From Leifsonia xyli subsp. cynodontis DSM 46306 (lineage in GTDB: Bacteria; Actinomycetota; Actinomycetes; Actinomycetales; Microbacteriaceae): DNA of 64,000 nucleotides. The notes beneath the pieces are model-generated. The model was not told the DNA's origin. It was given only the letters and a program-made list of their open reading frames with translations, and ran no database searches. Below, in pieces: positions 7,945 to 16,912 of the stretch. The first letter of the stretch is position 1. Every line of letters starts with the position of its first letter. Made by a program: the position numbers and the translations under genes. The stretch is taken from assembly GCF_000470775.1 (NCBI RefSeq), contig NC_022438.1:1488001-1552000 (forward strand), written 5' to 3'.

Positions 7945-7949
7945 CCTAG
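6951..7949 (+). pseudogene. IS481-family DDE transposase, interrupted by a nonsense codon
   Basis: Reads GTG ACC CAC from 6951 after TAGGAGGTCC. The N-terminal helix-turn-helix (ALTPRECLRLARQVVDDGWS, then VAAAATYFRVS) is cut by TGA at 7062-7064 exactly where family members have Trp, and the same frame continues RTADRWARRYVEMGEAGMLD. The catalytic core is complete: the first Asp in MIHVDIKKLGNIPDG, the second in VEQVLSDNGSAYRS, and the Glu in QTNGKIERFHRTLADGW. A single TGG-to-TGA change therefore separates this from a full 332-residue transposase. Reinitiation at a downstream ATG (7095) would give a 284-residue protein lacking its DNA-binding head. The stop TAG at 7947-7949 lies in the flanking CTAG. 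Confidence 0.85.
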
Positions 7950-8662
7950 AGCGTCGCGCCCAGCCGGTCCGCGATCGCCCGGCGCGCGTTGGCGGCGTAG
8001 CGGTCGACGCGCTCGGTCTGCGGGACCGGGGGGAGTTCGGCGCGCAGGGCCCTCGCCAGCATCCGGTCCGCCAGCGCCGGGTTCATCGGCAGGGCGGGGC
8101 CGTGCAGATGCGTGCCGATCGCCGCGCCGAGCACGATCCCCTCGGTGCCGTCGCCGTTGCCGTCGCCGCCGACGATCCGGCCGAGCGGCTCGCCGCCCTC
8201 CAGAGTCGTCACCGCCGAGTGGTTCTCGAAACCGGCCAGTGCCGTGCCATCGGCCGTGCGCACGACCGCCTCCGACACATACCGCTTCGCGCCGAGCACG
8301 GCCCGGGTCGGGAAGACCTCCGCGCCGCCGAGCGTCTCACCGTCCGGGGTGACCAGCTCGCGGCCGAGCAGCTGCCAGCCGCCGGCGATCGCCAGGATGG
8401 GGACCCCGGCATCCCGCCACTGCCGCAGCCGCGGTGCGATGCGCAGCACATCGTCGTGGACGGCGCGCTGCGACGACAGCGGTCCCGAGCCGATGTGGAT
8501 GAGGTCCACACTCGCCGGCAGCTCGCCGCCAGCGGAGTGGCCCACGGCCTCGGCCTCGACGCCGCGCCACCGGGCACGTTCGAGGAGGGCGTGTACATTG
8601 CCCGCGTCGCCGTTGATGCCGAGCTCGCGCGGGTACAAGTGCAGGATGCGCAGGAGGCTCAT
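7946..8662 (-). CDS. GatD-like class I glutamine amidotransferase-fold protein lacking the catalytic cysteine
   Basis: A 238-residue protein with the whole GatD (CobB/CobQ-like) layout: LRILHLYPRELGINGDAGNV at residues 4-23, a nucleophile-elbow strand ILAIAGGWQLLG at 89-100, GFENHSAVTTLEGGE at 144-158 and IGTHLHGPALPMNP at 182-195. In GatD the elbow is CGG, where Cys (Cys94 in Staphylococcus aureus) attacks glutamine; here it is Ala93, codon GCC, two changes away from Cys. The FENHxGRT motif has Val151 in place of the Arg reported to bind glutamine. The His of HGP is retained (His187). The start ATG at 8660-8662 overlaps the murT-like stop (ATGA), so the two are coupled. It cannot be a normal glutaminase. 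It may be a scaffold or bind another amine donor. The stop codon lies in the CTAG next to the IS. Confidence 0.85.
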   Translation of the reverse strand: MSLLRILHLYPRELGINGDAGNVHALLERARWRGVEAEAVGHSAGGELPASVDLIHIGSGPLSSQRAVHDDVLRIAPRLRQWRDAGVPILAIAGGWQLLGRELVTPDGETLGGAEVFPTRAVLGAKRYVSEAVVRTADGTALAGFENHSAVTTLEGGEPLGRIVGGDGNGDGTEGIVLGAAIGTHLHGPALPMNPALADRMLARALRAELPPVPQTERVDRYAANARRAIADRLGATL

Positions 8663-9933
8663 TTGTCGCCGCCCTCCAGGTCCAGGAAGCCGAGCTGCTT
8701 GCGGATCAGCATCATCTGCTCGTAGTTGACGATCATGGTCTTGGCGCCGCGGGCCGGTTTCGGGAGCGCCAGGAACGCCTGCAAGGCCGGCTTCGGCTCC
8801 GGGATCACCTGGGCGACCTCGATGCCCGCGTAGGCGAACCTCGTGGCGAACTGCCACGCTTTCGTGCCGGAGACGATGTCGACGTGCCGCAGCTTGGAGA
8901 GGTCGATGTCATAGACCCAGGACGGATCGGGCGTGCCCTCGTCGACGGCGACGAACACCTGTTCGGGGGTCTCGCTGAGATAGTCGAGATTCAGCTGGAG
9001 ACTCGGCGGGTTCTTCATCATGATGATCTCGATGTCCTCGTCGCCGACCCGCAGCGTCTCGCCGCGACCATAGACCGTGCGCAGCGCGCCCATCGCAGCG
9101 ACGACTGCGGCGGGGCTGAACTCCGCGCCGAGGAGACGCCGCGCCATCGCGGTCGCGGCGGCCGCGTCCACCGCATAGTGGAGGCCGCGCGCGGGCAGCC
9201 CGATCCGCACGGATTCGCCGCCGATCGTCAGCTGGGCGCTCTGCTGCTCCAGTTCGCTGACGAACACGCTTGGAACGGGGAGCGGGGCGACGGGGGCGAC
9301 GGAGAGGTCTTCGACGTTCGCGAGGCCGTTGGGCGAAGACTCGATGATCGCGGGGGCGACGGCGAAAGTGGACACGTCCCGGCCGGCGGCCCTGAGCTCG
9401 GCGCCGACCCGGGCCAGGCTGTCGTCGTCGGCGTTCACGACGACGAACTCGCGGGAACGGTCGGCGATGGTTCGCAGCATCCCGATCACCCGCGTCGGCT
9501 CGAAGAACCGGTTCAGCTGGTCGATCTGCACATTGAGGAGCAGCGAGCCGCGCGGCTTCAGAACGGTCGCGAGGTCCACTCCGTACGCCTCGTCCACCTC
9601 GATCACGCCGACATCGCCGCGCACAAAGCCGTCGAGCGGAACGTCCGCGAGGAGCGAGGAGGCGATCCCCTGCGGCAGATTACCGCCGGACGGGTTCGTG
9701 AAGACGCTCAGGCCGTGCTCGCGCAGGATGGCGGCGAGCATGTTCGTGGTGGTCGACTTGCCGTTCGACCCCGACACGAACACGACGCCGAGCGGCAGCC
9801 GGCTGACGGCGCGTTCCAGGAAGGCAGGCGCGATCGCGAGGGCGACCCGCCCCGGCACCGCGGAGCCACCTCCCCGCAGACGCAGCAGCCAGCGGGCGAG
9901 GCGGCCAGCGATGACCGCCACACGATAGCGCAC
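8659..9933 (-). CDS. MurT-like Mur ligase-family protein without the zinc ribbon
   Basis: A 424-residue Mur ligase. The ATP loop is FVSGSNGKSTTTNMLAAILR (about residues 52-71), followed by TNPSGGNLPQGIASSLL and the central-domain LLNVQIDQLNRFFEPTRVIG; the C-terminal DUF1727 domain begins near IEIIMMKNPPSLQLNLDYL and contains DPSWVYDIDLSKL. In MurT this enzyme activates the alpha-carboxyl of D-Glu in lipid II and GatD supplies ammonia. Two features are unusual: the protein contains no cysteine at all, so the four-Cys ribbon inserted in the central domain of MurT is gone, and the KNPAGxNE motif is KNPPSLQLN. It starts with GTG four bases after the sigA stop and overlaps gatD. It should still ligate something to a carboxylate, probably a peptidoglycan precursor, but the amine donor may differ. 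Confidence 0.85.
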   Translation of the reverse strand: MRYRVAVIAGRLARWLLRLRGGGSAVPGRVALAIAPAFLERAVSRLPLGVVFVSGSNGKSTTTNMLAAILREHGLSVFTNPSGGNLPQGIASSLLADVPLDGFVRGDVGVIEVDEAYGVDLATVLKPRGSLLLNVQIDQLNRFFEPTRVIGMLRTIADRSREFVVVNADDDSLARVGAELRAAGRDVSTFAVAPAIIESSPNGLANVEDLSVAPVAPLPVPSVFVSELEQQSAQLTIGGESVRIGLPARGLHYAVDAAAATAMARRLLGAEFSPAAVVAAMGALRTVYGRGETLRVGDEDIEIIMMKNPPSLQLNLDYLSETPEQVFVAVDEGTPDPSWVYDIDLSKLRHVDIVSGTKAWQFATRFAYAGIEVAQVIPEPKPALQAFLALPKPARGAKTMIVNYEQMMLIRKQLGFLDLEGGDK

Positions 9934-9937
9934 CGGT

Positions 9938-11260
<1,323 letters not shown>

Positions 11261-11421
11261 GTGAACACCTTTCATACCGAGCGGAGGACCGATGGTGCGC
11301 CGGTCACGGCTGGCTGAGGTCGCGCGCGGACATTACTAAGACCCATGTCAAGTTTTGAGGCTTCATGCCGGGCACCATCGAGTGCTCCAGCCCACAGAAC
11401 GTGAACGGGTCCAGTAACCAA

Positions 11422-12798
11422 TTATTGCACGTTCTCTGCAAGCCCTTGACCACCGGACCTGGTCGTTTCCCGCTCAACATTGCGGCCGCCCCTCCGCCGC
11501 CACACATTCACCAGAGCAACCCACAGCGGCCCCACTTCTATTCCCTCGTCCTCCTGCAGCCGCCGCCGGGTGCGGCGGCGAGCGTGCAGCAGAAACCCCA
11601 CGCCGACACCGACGATCAGATACTGGACGGCGAAGGCCCACCGGAACGAGTCGAGGGCGTAGAGCCCGGCCTGCGTGCGCGTGTGGTTCTGGGCGTCCAG
11701 GACCAGCCCGATCAGGAACATCATCACGAAACTCGCGAGGAACCCGCCCACATTGACGATGCCGTTCGCCGAGCCGAGGCTGCGCAGCGGATTGGAGGTC
11801 CGCGCGAAGTCGAAGCCGATCAGCGACCCCGGCCCACCGATGCCGAGCGCGATCAGCACGAGGAGGAGCATCCAGGTGGGCGGCACACCCGGCCACAGCA
11901 GGAACACGCCCCACACCATCGCTGTCATCGCGACGATCCCGAGCACGAGGTTGCTGCGCCGCAGCGGGAACCGTGCCGTGAGCAGGCCGAGCAGCGGACC
12001 GGCGATCAGGCCGGCGACGACCGGGACGATCAGGAGCCCGGACGCCTCGGCCCGGTCGATGCCGAGGGCGAACACCATGAACGGCAGGCCCCACATCAGG
12101 CTGAACACGGTGCCGGGCGACTGGGTCGCGAAGTGCGACCAGAATCCCAGCTGCGTCCCCGGGCGCGCGAGGCTGATTCGGAGCTGACGGAGCGAGTCCG
12201 CCCAGCTCGCCGGGCGCGGCCCCTCGCTGGACCCGACCGGCCGGTCCGCGATCGCGACCAGAATGCCGATGAGCGCGATCAGGGAAAGGGAAGCCGCGGA
12301 CAGGAACGCCGTCGTCCACCCCGACTGGTGCAGCAGCAGCGCGAACGGGATGGCCGAGAGCACCTGCCCCAGCTGGCCGATATTCCCGCTCCACTGCGAG
12401 AGCTGAGGCACGATCCGACCCCGGAACCACGACGTGACCAGCCGTATGAGAGAGGTGAAGACGGTGGCGTCGCCCGCCCCCACCAGGATGCGTCCCAGTA
12501 TCGCGACAGCGATCGACGGAGCGAGAGCGACCGTGACCTGGCCTGCGACCATCAGAGCCGTTCCGGCCAGCATGAGCCAGCGGGACCCCACACGGTCGAT
12601 GAGCACGCCGACGGGGATCTGCATCCCCGCGTAGACGATGAGCTGCACGACAGCGAGCGTGGAGAGCACCGCCGCGGAGACGTGGAAACGCTCGGTGGCG
12701 GAGACACCGGCGACGCCGATGCTCGTACGCTGCGTCACCGCGATCAGATACGCGAAGACACCGACCCCGAAGATGAGCCAGGAACGACGGGAATTCAC
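11422..12798 (-). CDS. MFS transporter
   Basis: A 458-residue protein with about 12 transmembrane segments, starting at GTG (12796-12798). After helix 1 (SWLIFGVGVFAYLIAVTQRT) come the loop-2 motif VGVLIDRVGSRWLMLAGTAL (about 64-83) and FTSLIRLVTSWFRGRIVPQL, the pattern of the phosphate/nitrate/organophosphate permease branch in which RW/RG follows helix 4. The last 50 residues are a polar basic cytoplasmic tail (LLHARRRTRRRLQEDEGIEV). It stands alone, convergent with nothing and 37 bases upstream of the PAC2 gene end. The substrate is unknown; a drug, sugar-acid or oligopeptide transporter would all fit. Confidence 0.85.
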   Translation of the reverse strand: MNSRRSWLIFGVGVFAYLIAVTQRTSIGVAGVSATERFHVSAAVLSTLAVVQLIVYAGMQIPVGVLIDRVGSRWLMLAGTALMVAGQVTVALAPSIAVAILGRILVGAGDATVFTSLIRLVTSWFRGRIVPQLSQWSGNIGQLGQVLSAIPFALLLHQSGWTTAFLSAASLSLIALIGILVAIADRPVGSSEGPRPASWADSLRQLRISLARPGTQLGFWSHFATQSPGTVFSLMWGLPFMVFALGIDRAEASGLLIVPVVAGLIAGPLLGLLTARFPLRRSNLVLGIVAMTAMVWGVFLLWPGVPPTWMLLLVLIALGIGGPGSLIGFDFARTSNPLRSLGSANGIVNVGGFLASFVMMFLIGLVLDAQNHTRTQAGLYALDSFRWAFAVQYLIVGVGVGFLLHARRRTRRRLQEDEGIEVGPLWVALVNVWRRRGGRNVERETTRSGGQGLAENVQ

Positions 12799-12835
12799 CC
12801 GACGATCATAATGCCCGGGGACGTGGCCGCCCGGG

Positions 12836-13753
12836 CTAACGGTCGCCGCGCGAATTGTCCTCGTCGCCGCGCCGGCGGAAGGCGAGGAAGTTCTCCAGCT
12901 CGGCGGCGATCTCGTCCGCGCTCGGCAGTTCGCCGTCGCGGTCGGTCAGCGGCGAGCGTGGCTGGTTGTCCTCCATATAGCTGTCGTGCCGGTTCTCCAG
13001 TGTGCCGACGAGCCGGCCGAGCTCGGCGTTCCCCGCGACCTGCTCGTCGATGTTCGTGACGAACTGGCGGTCGTCTTCGCGCAGTCGATCGGTCGGGAAG
13101 ATGAGCCCGGTCGCGACGCTGATGCTCTCCAGCCCCGCGATCACGGCGGCCGGGTACTCGGCGTCGGCCAGATAGTGCGGAATGAGGAGCACGAACCCGG
13201 CGATCGGATAGGAGAGCTTTTGCAGCCGGAACTCCAGGAGGTGCAGAGCGTTCGCCGGCACCTGAGTCTGCGGTTTCCAGATCGACATCGCCTCGATCAG
13301 CTCAGCGCGGTTGCCGCTGACCGTCACACCGATCGGACGCGTGTGCGGGACCGGCATCGGGATGGCATGCACCCAGGTGACGCTCTTCACACGGAACCGC
13401 TCCATCAGACCGAGAATGGCCTCCGTGAACGCCTCCCAGCGGAAGTCCGGCTCGAAACCAGAAAGCAGCAGAAACGGCTGGTGCAGCTCATCGTAGACGA
13501 GGTACAGTCTGAGCGTCGAGGGCTGGTAGCCGTCCAGGTGGTCCTGATCGAAGTAGATGATCGGACGGCGGGCCCGATAGTCGAGCAGGATGTCCGCGTC
13601 GACCTCGCTGTCCAAAGTGCCGAGCAGATATGTGCCGAGCTGGCTCACGCCTGAGCCGGCGTCCGCGAAGCCGGTGAGGCCGGCCACCAGGGGCAGCCCG
13701 TCCGGCACCTCGAGGGCGGAGGTGAGCTCGAACAGTTCGCTAGGGTCTCGCAT
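12836..13753 (-). CDS. PAC2 family protein
   Basis: A 305-residue soluble protein of the PAC2 (proteasome assembly chaperone 2-like) family of actinobacteria. Visible blocks are LPLVAGLTGFADAGSGVSQL (about 20-39), ARRPIIYFDQDHLDGYQPST, the core LLLSGFEPDFRWEAFTEAIL, WVHAIPMPVPHTRPIGVTVS and GFVLLIPHYLADAEYPAAVI. The C-terminal 60 residues are acidic and disordered (TDRDGELPSADEIAAELENF). Archaeal and eukaryotic relatives assist proteasome assembly. In bacteria with or without proteasomes the role is undetermined, and no proteasome gene is seen here. It is divergent from pepA with 103 bases between starts. Confidence 0.88.
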   Translation of the reverse strand: MRDPSELFELTSALEVPDGLPLVAGLTGFADAGSGVSQLGTYLLGTLDSEVDADILLDYRARRPIIYFDQDHLDGYQPSTLRLYLVYDELHQPFLLLSGFEPDFRWEAFTEAILGLMERFRVKSVTWVHAIPMPVPHTRPIGVTVSGNRAELIEAMSIWKPQTQVPANALHLLEFRLQKLSYPIAGFVLLIPHYLADAEYPAAVIAGLESISVATGLIFPTDRLREDDRQFVTNIDEQVAGNAELGRLVGTLENRHDSYMEDNQPRSPLTDRDGELPSADEIAAELENFLAFRRRGDEDNSRGDR

Positions 13754-13856
13754 GCCTCAACTCTAAAGCGCGCCGTCAGCACGGGCGCTGCACACAGCGC
13801 TGTCCCAGCACGCCCACAGCGAACACCGCCCGCAGCTGACGGGCTAGTGTCATGGC

Positions 13857-15347
13857 ATGACCCCTCCCTCGCTCTCGCTCAGCGCCTCCGCTCCGTCCAC
13901 CCCCGCCTCCACCGATGTCCTCGTGCTCGGCGCCCGCTCGGACAGCGACGGGGTGACCGTTCTCTCCGCCGGCGCGCGCGACGGCCTGGCGGCGGAGCTC
14001 GCGGCCGTCGGATTCTCCGGCGGCAAAGACGAGCTGGTCCGGCTGCCCGGCGCCGGGGGCGGTCCCGCGCTCGCGGTCGTGGGGCTGCCGGACGAACGGG
14101 ACGAGGACGCGTTCCGCTACGCCGCCGGAACCGCGGTCCGGCAGCTGGCGGGCGTCCAGCGCGTCGCGCTGGCGCTCCCGACGGAGACCGACGCGCAGCT
14201 CGGGGCGACCCTGGAGGGCGCCGCGCTCGGCGCCTACGCCTACACGGAGTACCGGGAGAAGACCAAGGCCGGCGTCAAGGAACCAGTCGCGGAGATCCAG
14301 GTGGTCGGGCGCAGCGCCGAAGGGGAGGCGCTGATCGCCCGGGCCGCCACCGTCGCGGAAGCCGCCGCGCTGGTCAAGGATCTCGTGAACGCCCCGCCCC
14401 TCGACCTCTACCCCGCCACCTTCGCCGACCGTGTCGAAGCGCTCGCGGCGGACCTGCCCGTATCGGTGGAGGTGTGGGACGAGACCAGGCTCGCCGCGGA
14501 CGGCTTCGGCGGCATCCTGGGCGTGGGCCAGGGCTCGGCCCGCCCGCCGCGACTGGTCAAAGTCGTGTACTCCCCCGACAGCGCGACCCGGCACCTCGCC
14601 CTCGTCGGCAAAGGGATCACCTTCGATTCGGGCGGTCTCTCCCTGAAACCGGCCTCGGGCATGGTCGGCATGAAGTACGACATGACCGGCGCGGCCACCG
14701 TCCTCGCCGCGGCGCTGGCCGCCGCGACGTTGCGCCTCCCCGTGCGCGTGACCGCGTGGCTGTGCCTCGCCGAGAACATGCCGTCGGGAACCGCCATCCG
14801 CCCGAACGACGTGCTGCGCATCCGCGGAGGCCAGACGGTCGAGGTCCTGAACACCGATGCCGAAGGCCGGCTCGTGCTCGCCGACGGCCTGGTCGCCGCC
14901 AGCGAAGAGCGCCCGGACGCCATCGTGGACGTCGCCACCCTCACCGGCGCCGCGCTGGTCGCGCTCGGCACGCGCTATGCCGCCGTCATGGGCTCCGACG
15001 ACCTCGTCGCTGACGTCATCGCCGCAGCGAAGGCGTCCGGCGAGCTCCTGTGGCCGATGCCGCTCGCGGGCGAGCTGCGCGCCACGATCGCCTCCGATGT
15101 CGCCGACATCGCGAATGCCAACCCCGGGAACACCGCGGGCGGGATGCTGCTCGCGGGCGTCTTCCTCCAGGAGTTCATCGGCCGCAGCGGCGATGACGAG
15201 GACTCTCCGCGCATCCCGTGGGCCCACCTCGACATCGCCGGGCCGGCGAAGGGTCCGAGCGCTCCGTACGGTTTCACCGGCAAAGGCCCGTCCGCGGTGA
15301 GCGTGCGCGCGCTCATCCGATTGGCCGAGGACATTTCCGGGAGGTAG
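13857..15347 (+). CDS. pepA: Leucyl aminopeptidase (M17 family)
   Basis: A 496-residue M17 metallopeptidase that releases N-terminal amino acids, preferentially Leu, from peptides. The C-terminal catalytic domain carries LVGKGITFDSGGLSLKPASG (Lys and Asp ligands, about 248-267), MKYDMTGAATVLAAALAAAT, and the signature NTDAEGRLVLADGL at about 331-344 (Asp and Glu metal ligands, catalytic Arg). WAHLDIAGPAKGPSAPYGFT near residue 455 closes the active-site region. The N-terminal 170 residues form the less conserved Rossmann-like domain of hexameric LAPs. The start ATG at 13857 follows an out-of-frame ATG five bases before. All metal ligands are present, so the enzyme should be active in the cytosol. 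Confidence 0.95.
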   Translation: MTPPSLSLSASAPSTPASTDVLVLGARSDSDGVTVLSAGARDGLAAELAAVGFSGGKDELVRLPGAGGGPALAVVGLPDERDEDAFRYAAGTAVRQLAGVQRVALALPTETDAQLGATLEGAALGAYAYTEYREKTKAGVKEPVAEIQVVGRSAEGEALIARAATVAEAAALVKDLVNAPPLDLYPATFADRVEALAADLPVSVEVWDETRLAADGFGGILGVGQGSARPPRLVKVVYSPDSATRHLALVGKGITFDSGGLSLKPASGMVGMKYDMTGAATVLAAALAAATLRLPVRVTAWLCLAENMPSGTAIRPNDVLRIRGGQTVEVLNTDAEGRLVLADGLVAASEERPDAIVDVATLTGAALVALGTRYAAVMGSDDLVADVIAAAKASGELLWPMPLAGELRATIASDVADIANANPGNTAGGMLLAGVFLQEFIGRSGDDEDSPRIPWAHLDIAGPAKGPSAPYGFTGKGPSAVSVRALIRLAEDISGR

Positions 15348-15360
15348 TAGGGTCGTAGAC

Positions 15361-15428
15361 GCAGGAAAATCCTGCCAATGCAACGCCTGTCACGAGTCAC
15401 CCCTCCTGGCAGGATCGTGTCACGAATC
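15361..15428. promoter_or_regulatory. Inverted and direct repeats upstream of lpdA
   Basis: ATCCTGCCA at 15369-15377 recurs inverted as TGGCAGGAT at 15407-15415, and TGTCACGA occurs twice in the same orientation (15388-15395 and 15418-15425), exactly 30 bases apart. The cluster fills most of the pepA-lpdA gap. It could be a loose terminator for pepA or paired operator half-sites controlling lpdA; the 30-base periodicity (about three helical turns) favours protein binding. Confidence 0.35.
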
Positions 15429-15451
15429 CTGATGCGCGAGGGAGTAGCTGG

Positions 15452-16825
15452 GTGTCTGAGCAGAACTTTGACATTGTGGTGCTCGGCGGTGGGAGTGGAG
15501 GCTACGCAGCGGCGCTGCGTGCGGTCGAACTCGGTTTCACCGTCGGCATGATCGAGAAGGACAAGGTCGGCGGCACCTGCCTGCACCGCGGCTGCGTTCC
15601 GACGAAAGCGCTGCTCCACGCAGCCGAGGTCGCCGACTACTCCCGGGAGGCGGGGAAATACGGCATCGTGACGCAGATGCAGGGCGTCGACATCAACGGT
15701 GTCACCGAGTACCGCCAGGGCATCGTCACGAAGAAATACAAGGGCTTGCAGGGACTGGTCAAGGCCCGCGGCATCACGGTCATCGAGGGCGAAGGCCGGC
15801 TGGTCTCCCCGACCGCCGTGCAGGTCGGCGAGGACACGATCGTCGGCAAGAACGTCATCCTGGCCACCGGGTCGTTCTCGCGCAGCCTCCCCGGCCTCGA
15901 GATCGGCGGCCGTGTGATCACCAGCGAGCAGGCCCTCGAGCTGGACTTCGTCCCCCAGAAGGTCGCTGTGCTCGGCGGCGGCGTCATCGGCGTCGAGTTC
16001 GCGAGCGTCTGGAAGTCCTTCGGCGCCGATGTGACCGTGATCGAGGCCCTCCCCCACCTGGTGCCCAACGAGGACGAGTCGATCAGCAAATCGCTGGAAC
16101 GCGCGTTCCGCCGCCGCGGGATCGACTACCGCCTGGGCGTCCGCTTCGCGGGCGTCAGCCAGCACGAGAACGGCGTCGTGGTCTCGCTCGAGGACGGCAG
16201 CACCGTCGAGGCGGAGCTGCTTCTCGTCGCCGTCGGCCGCGGCCCGCTCACACAGGGCCTCGGCTTCGAGGAAGCCGGCATCGCCCTCGACCGCGGCTTC
16301 GTCGTCACCGATGAGCGCCTGCGGACCAGCGCCCCGGGCGTCTACGCCGTCGGAGACATCGTCCCCGGCCTCCAGCTCGCGCACCGCGGCTTCCAGCAGG
16401 GCATCTTCGTGACCGAGGAGATCGCGGGCCTGAACCCCGTCGTCATCCCTGACGTCAACATCCCGAAGGTCACCTACTGCGACCCCGAGGTCGCCTCCAT
16501 CGGGCTCACCGAGATCAAGGCGGTCGAGCAGTACGGCGCAGACCGGGTCACCAGCTACGATTACAGCCTCGCCGGCAATGCGAAGAGCGAGATCATCGGC
16601 ACGAACGGCAGCGTCAAGGTCGTCCGCGTGAACGACGGCCCCGTGGTCGGCGTCCACATGATCGGAGCGCGTGTCGGCGAGCTCATCGGAGAAGCCCAGC
16701 TCGCGGTCAACTGGGAGGCCTACCCCGAGGACATCGCCCCGTTGATCCACGCACACCCCACTCAGAACGAATCGCTCGGCGAAGCGTTCCTGTACCTCTC
16801 GGGCAAGCCGCTCCACACCCTCTAA
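15452..16825 (+). CDS. lpdA: Dihydrolipoyl dehydrogenase (E3)
   Basis: A 457-residue flavoprotein that reoxidises dihydrolipoyl groups of 2-oxoacid dehydrogenase complexes with NAD+. It shows the FAD Rossmann motif VVLGGGSGGYAAALRAVELG (about 9-28), the redox-active disulfide in GGTCLHRGCVPTKALLHAAE (Cys about 42 and 47), the NAD-binding KVAVLGGGVIGVEFASVWKS (about 170-189), YAVGDIVPGLQLAHRGFQQG, and the C-terminal interface motif HAHPTQNESLGEAF with the catalytic His-Glu pair. The start is GTG at 15452 after GAGGGAG. sucB follows 87 bases downstream with lipB and lipA close by, so it serves 2-oxoglutarate and probably pyruvate dehydrogenase. Confidence 0.96.
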   Translation: MSEQNFDIVVLGGGSGGYAAALRAVELGFTVGMIEKDKVGGTCLHRGCVPTKALLHAAEVADYSREAGKYGIVTQMQGVDINGVTEYRQGIVTKKYKGLQGLVKARGITVIEGEGRLVSPTAVQVGEDTIVGKNVILATGSFSRSLPGLEIGGRVITSEQALELDFVPQKVAVLGGGVIGVEFASVWKSFGADVTVIEALPHLVPNEDESISKSLERAFRRRGIDYRLGVRFAGVSQHENGVVVSLEDGSTVEAELLLVAVGRGPLTQGLGFEEAGIALDRGFVVTDERLRTSAPGVYAVGDIVPGLQLAHRGFQQGIFVTEEIAGLNPVVIPDVNIPKVTYCDPEVASIGLTEIKAVEQYGADRVTSYDYSLAGNAKSEIIGTNGSVKVVRVNDGPVVGVHMIGARVGELIGEAQLAVNWEAYPEDIAPLIHAHPTQNESLGEAFLYLSGKPLHTL

Positions 16826-16912
16826 TCCATCCGCCGGCCCCGTCTCCCCAACCGGACGAGGGTGCGGCTGCAATAAACTACTCAACACTCAGGTTTTGAA
16901 GGAGAAAAGCTC

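Noticed and set aside
11276..11421. Small gene or RNA between sigA and the MFS gene
   Set aside because: The gap shows no hairpin of note and no ribosome site; it probably holds only the sigA promoter, which I could not place with confidence.
14975..16888. Long open frame antisense to lpdA
   Set aside because: It is a by-product of GC-rich codon bias opposite a fully conserved enzyme. It has no ribosome site, no domain and an Asp/Val/Glu-skewed composition typical of antisense frames.
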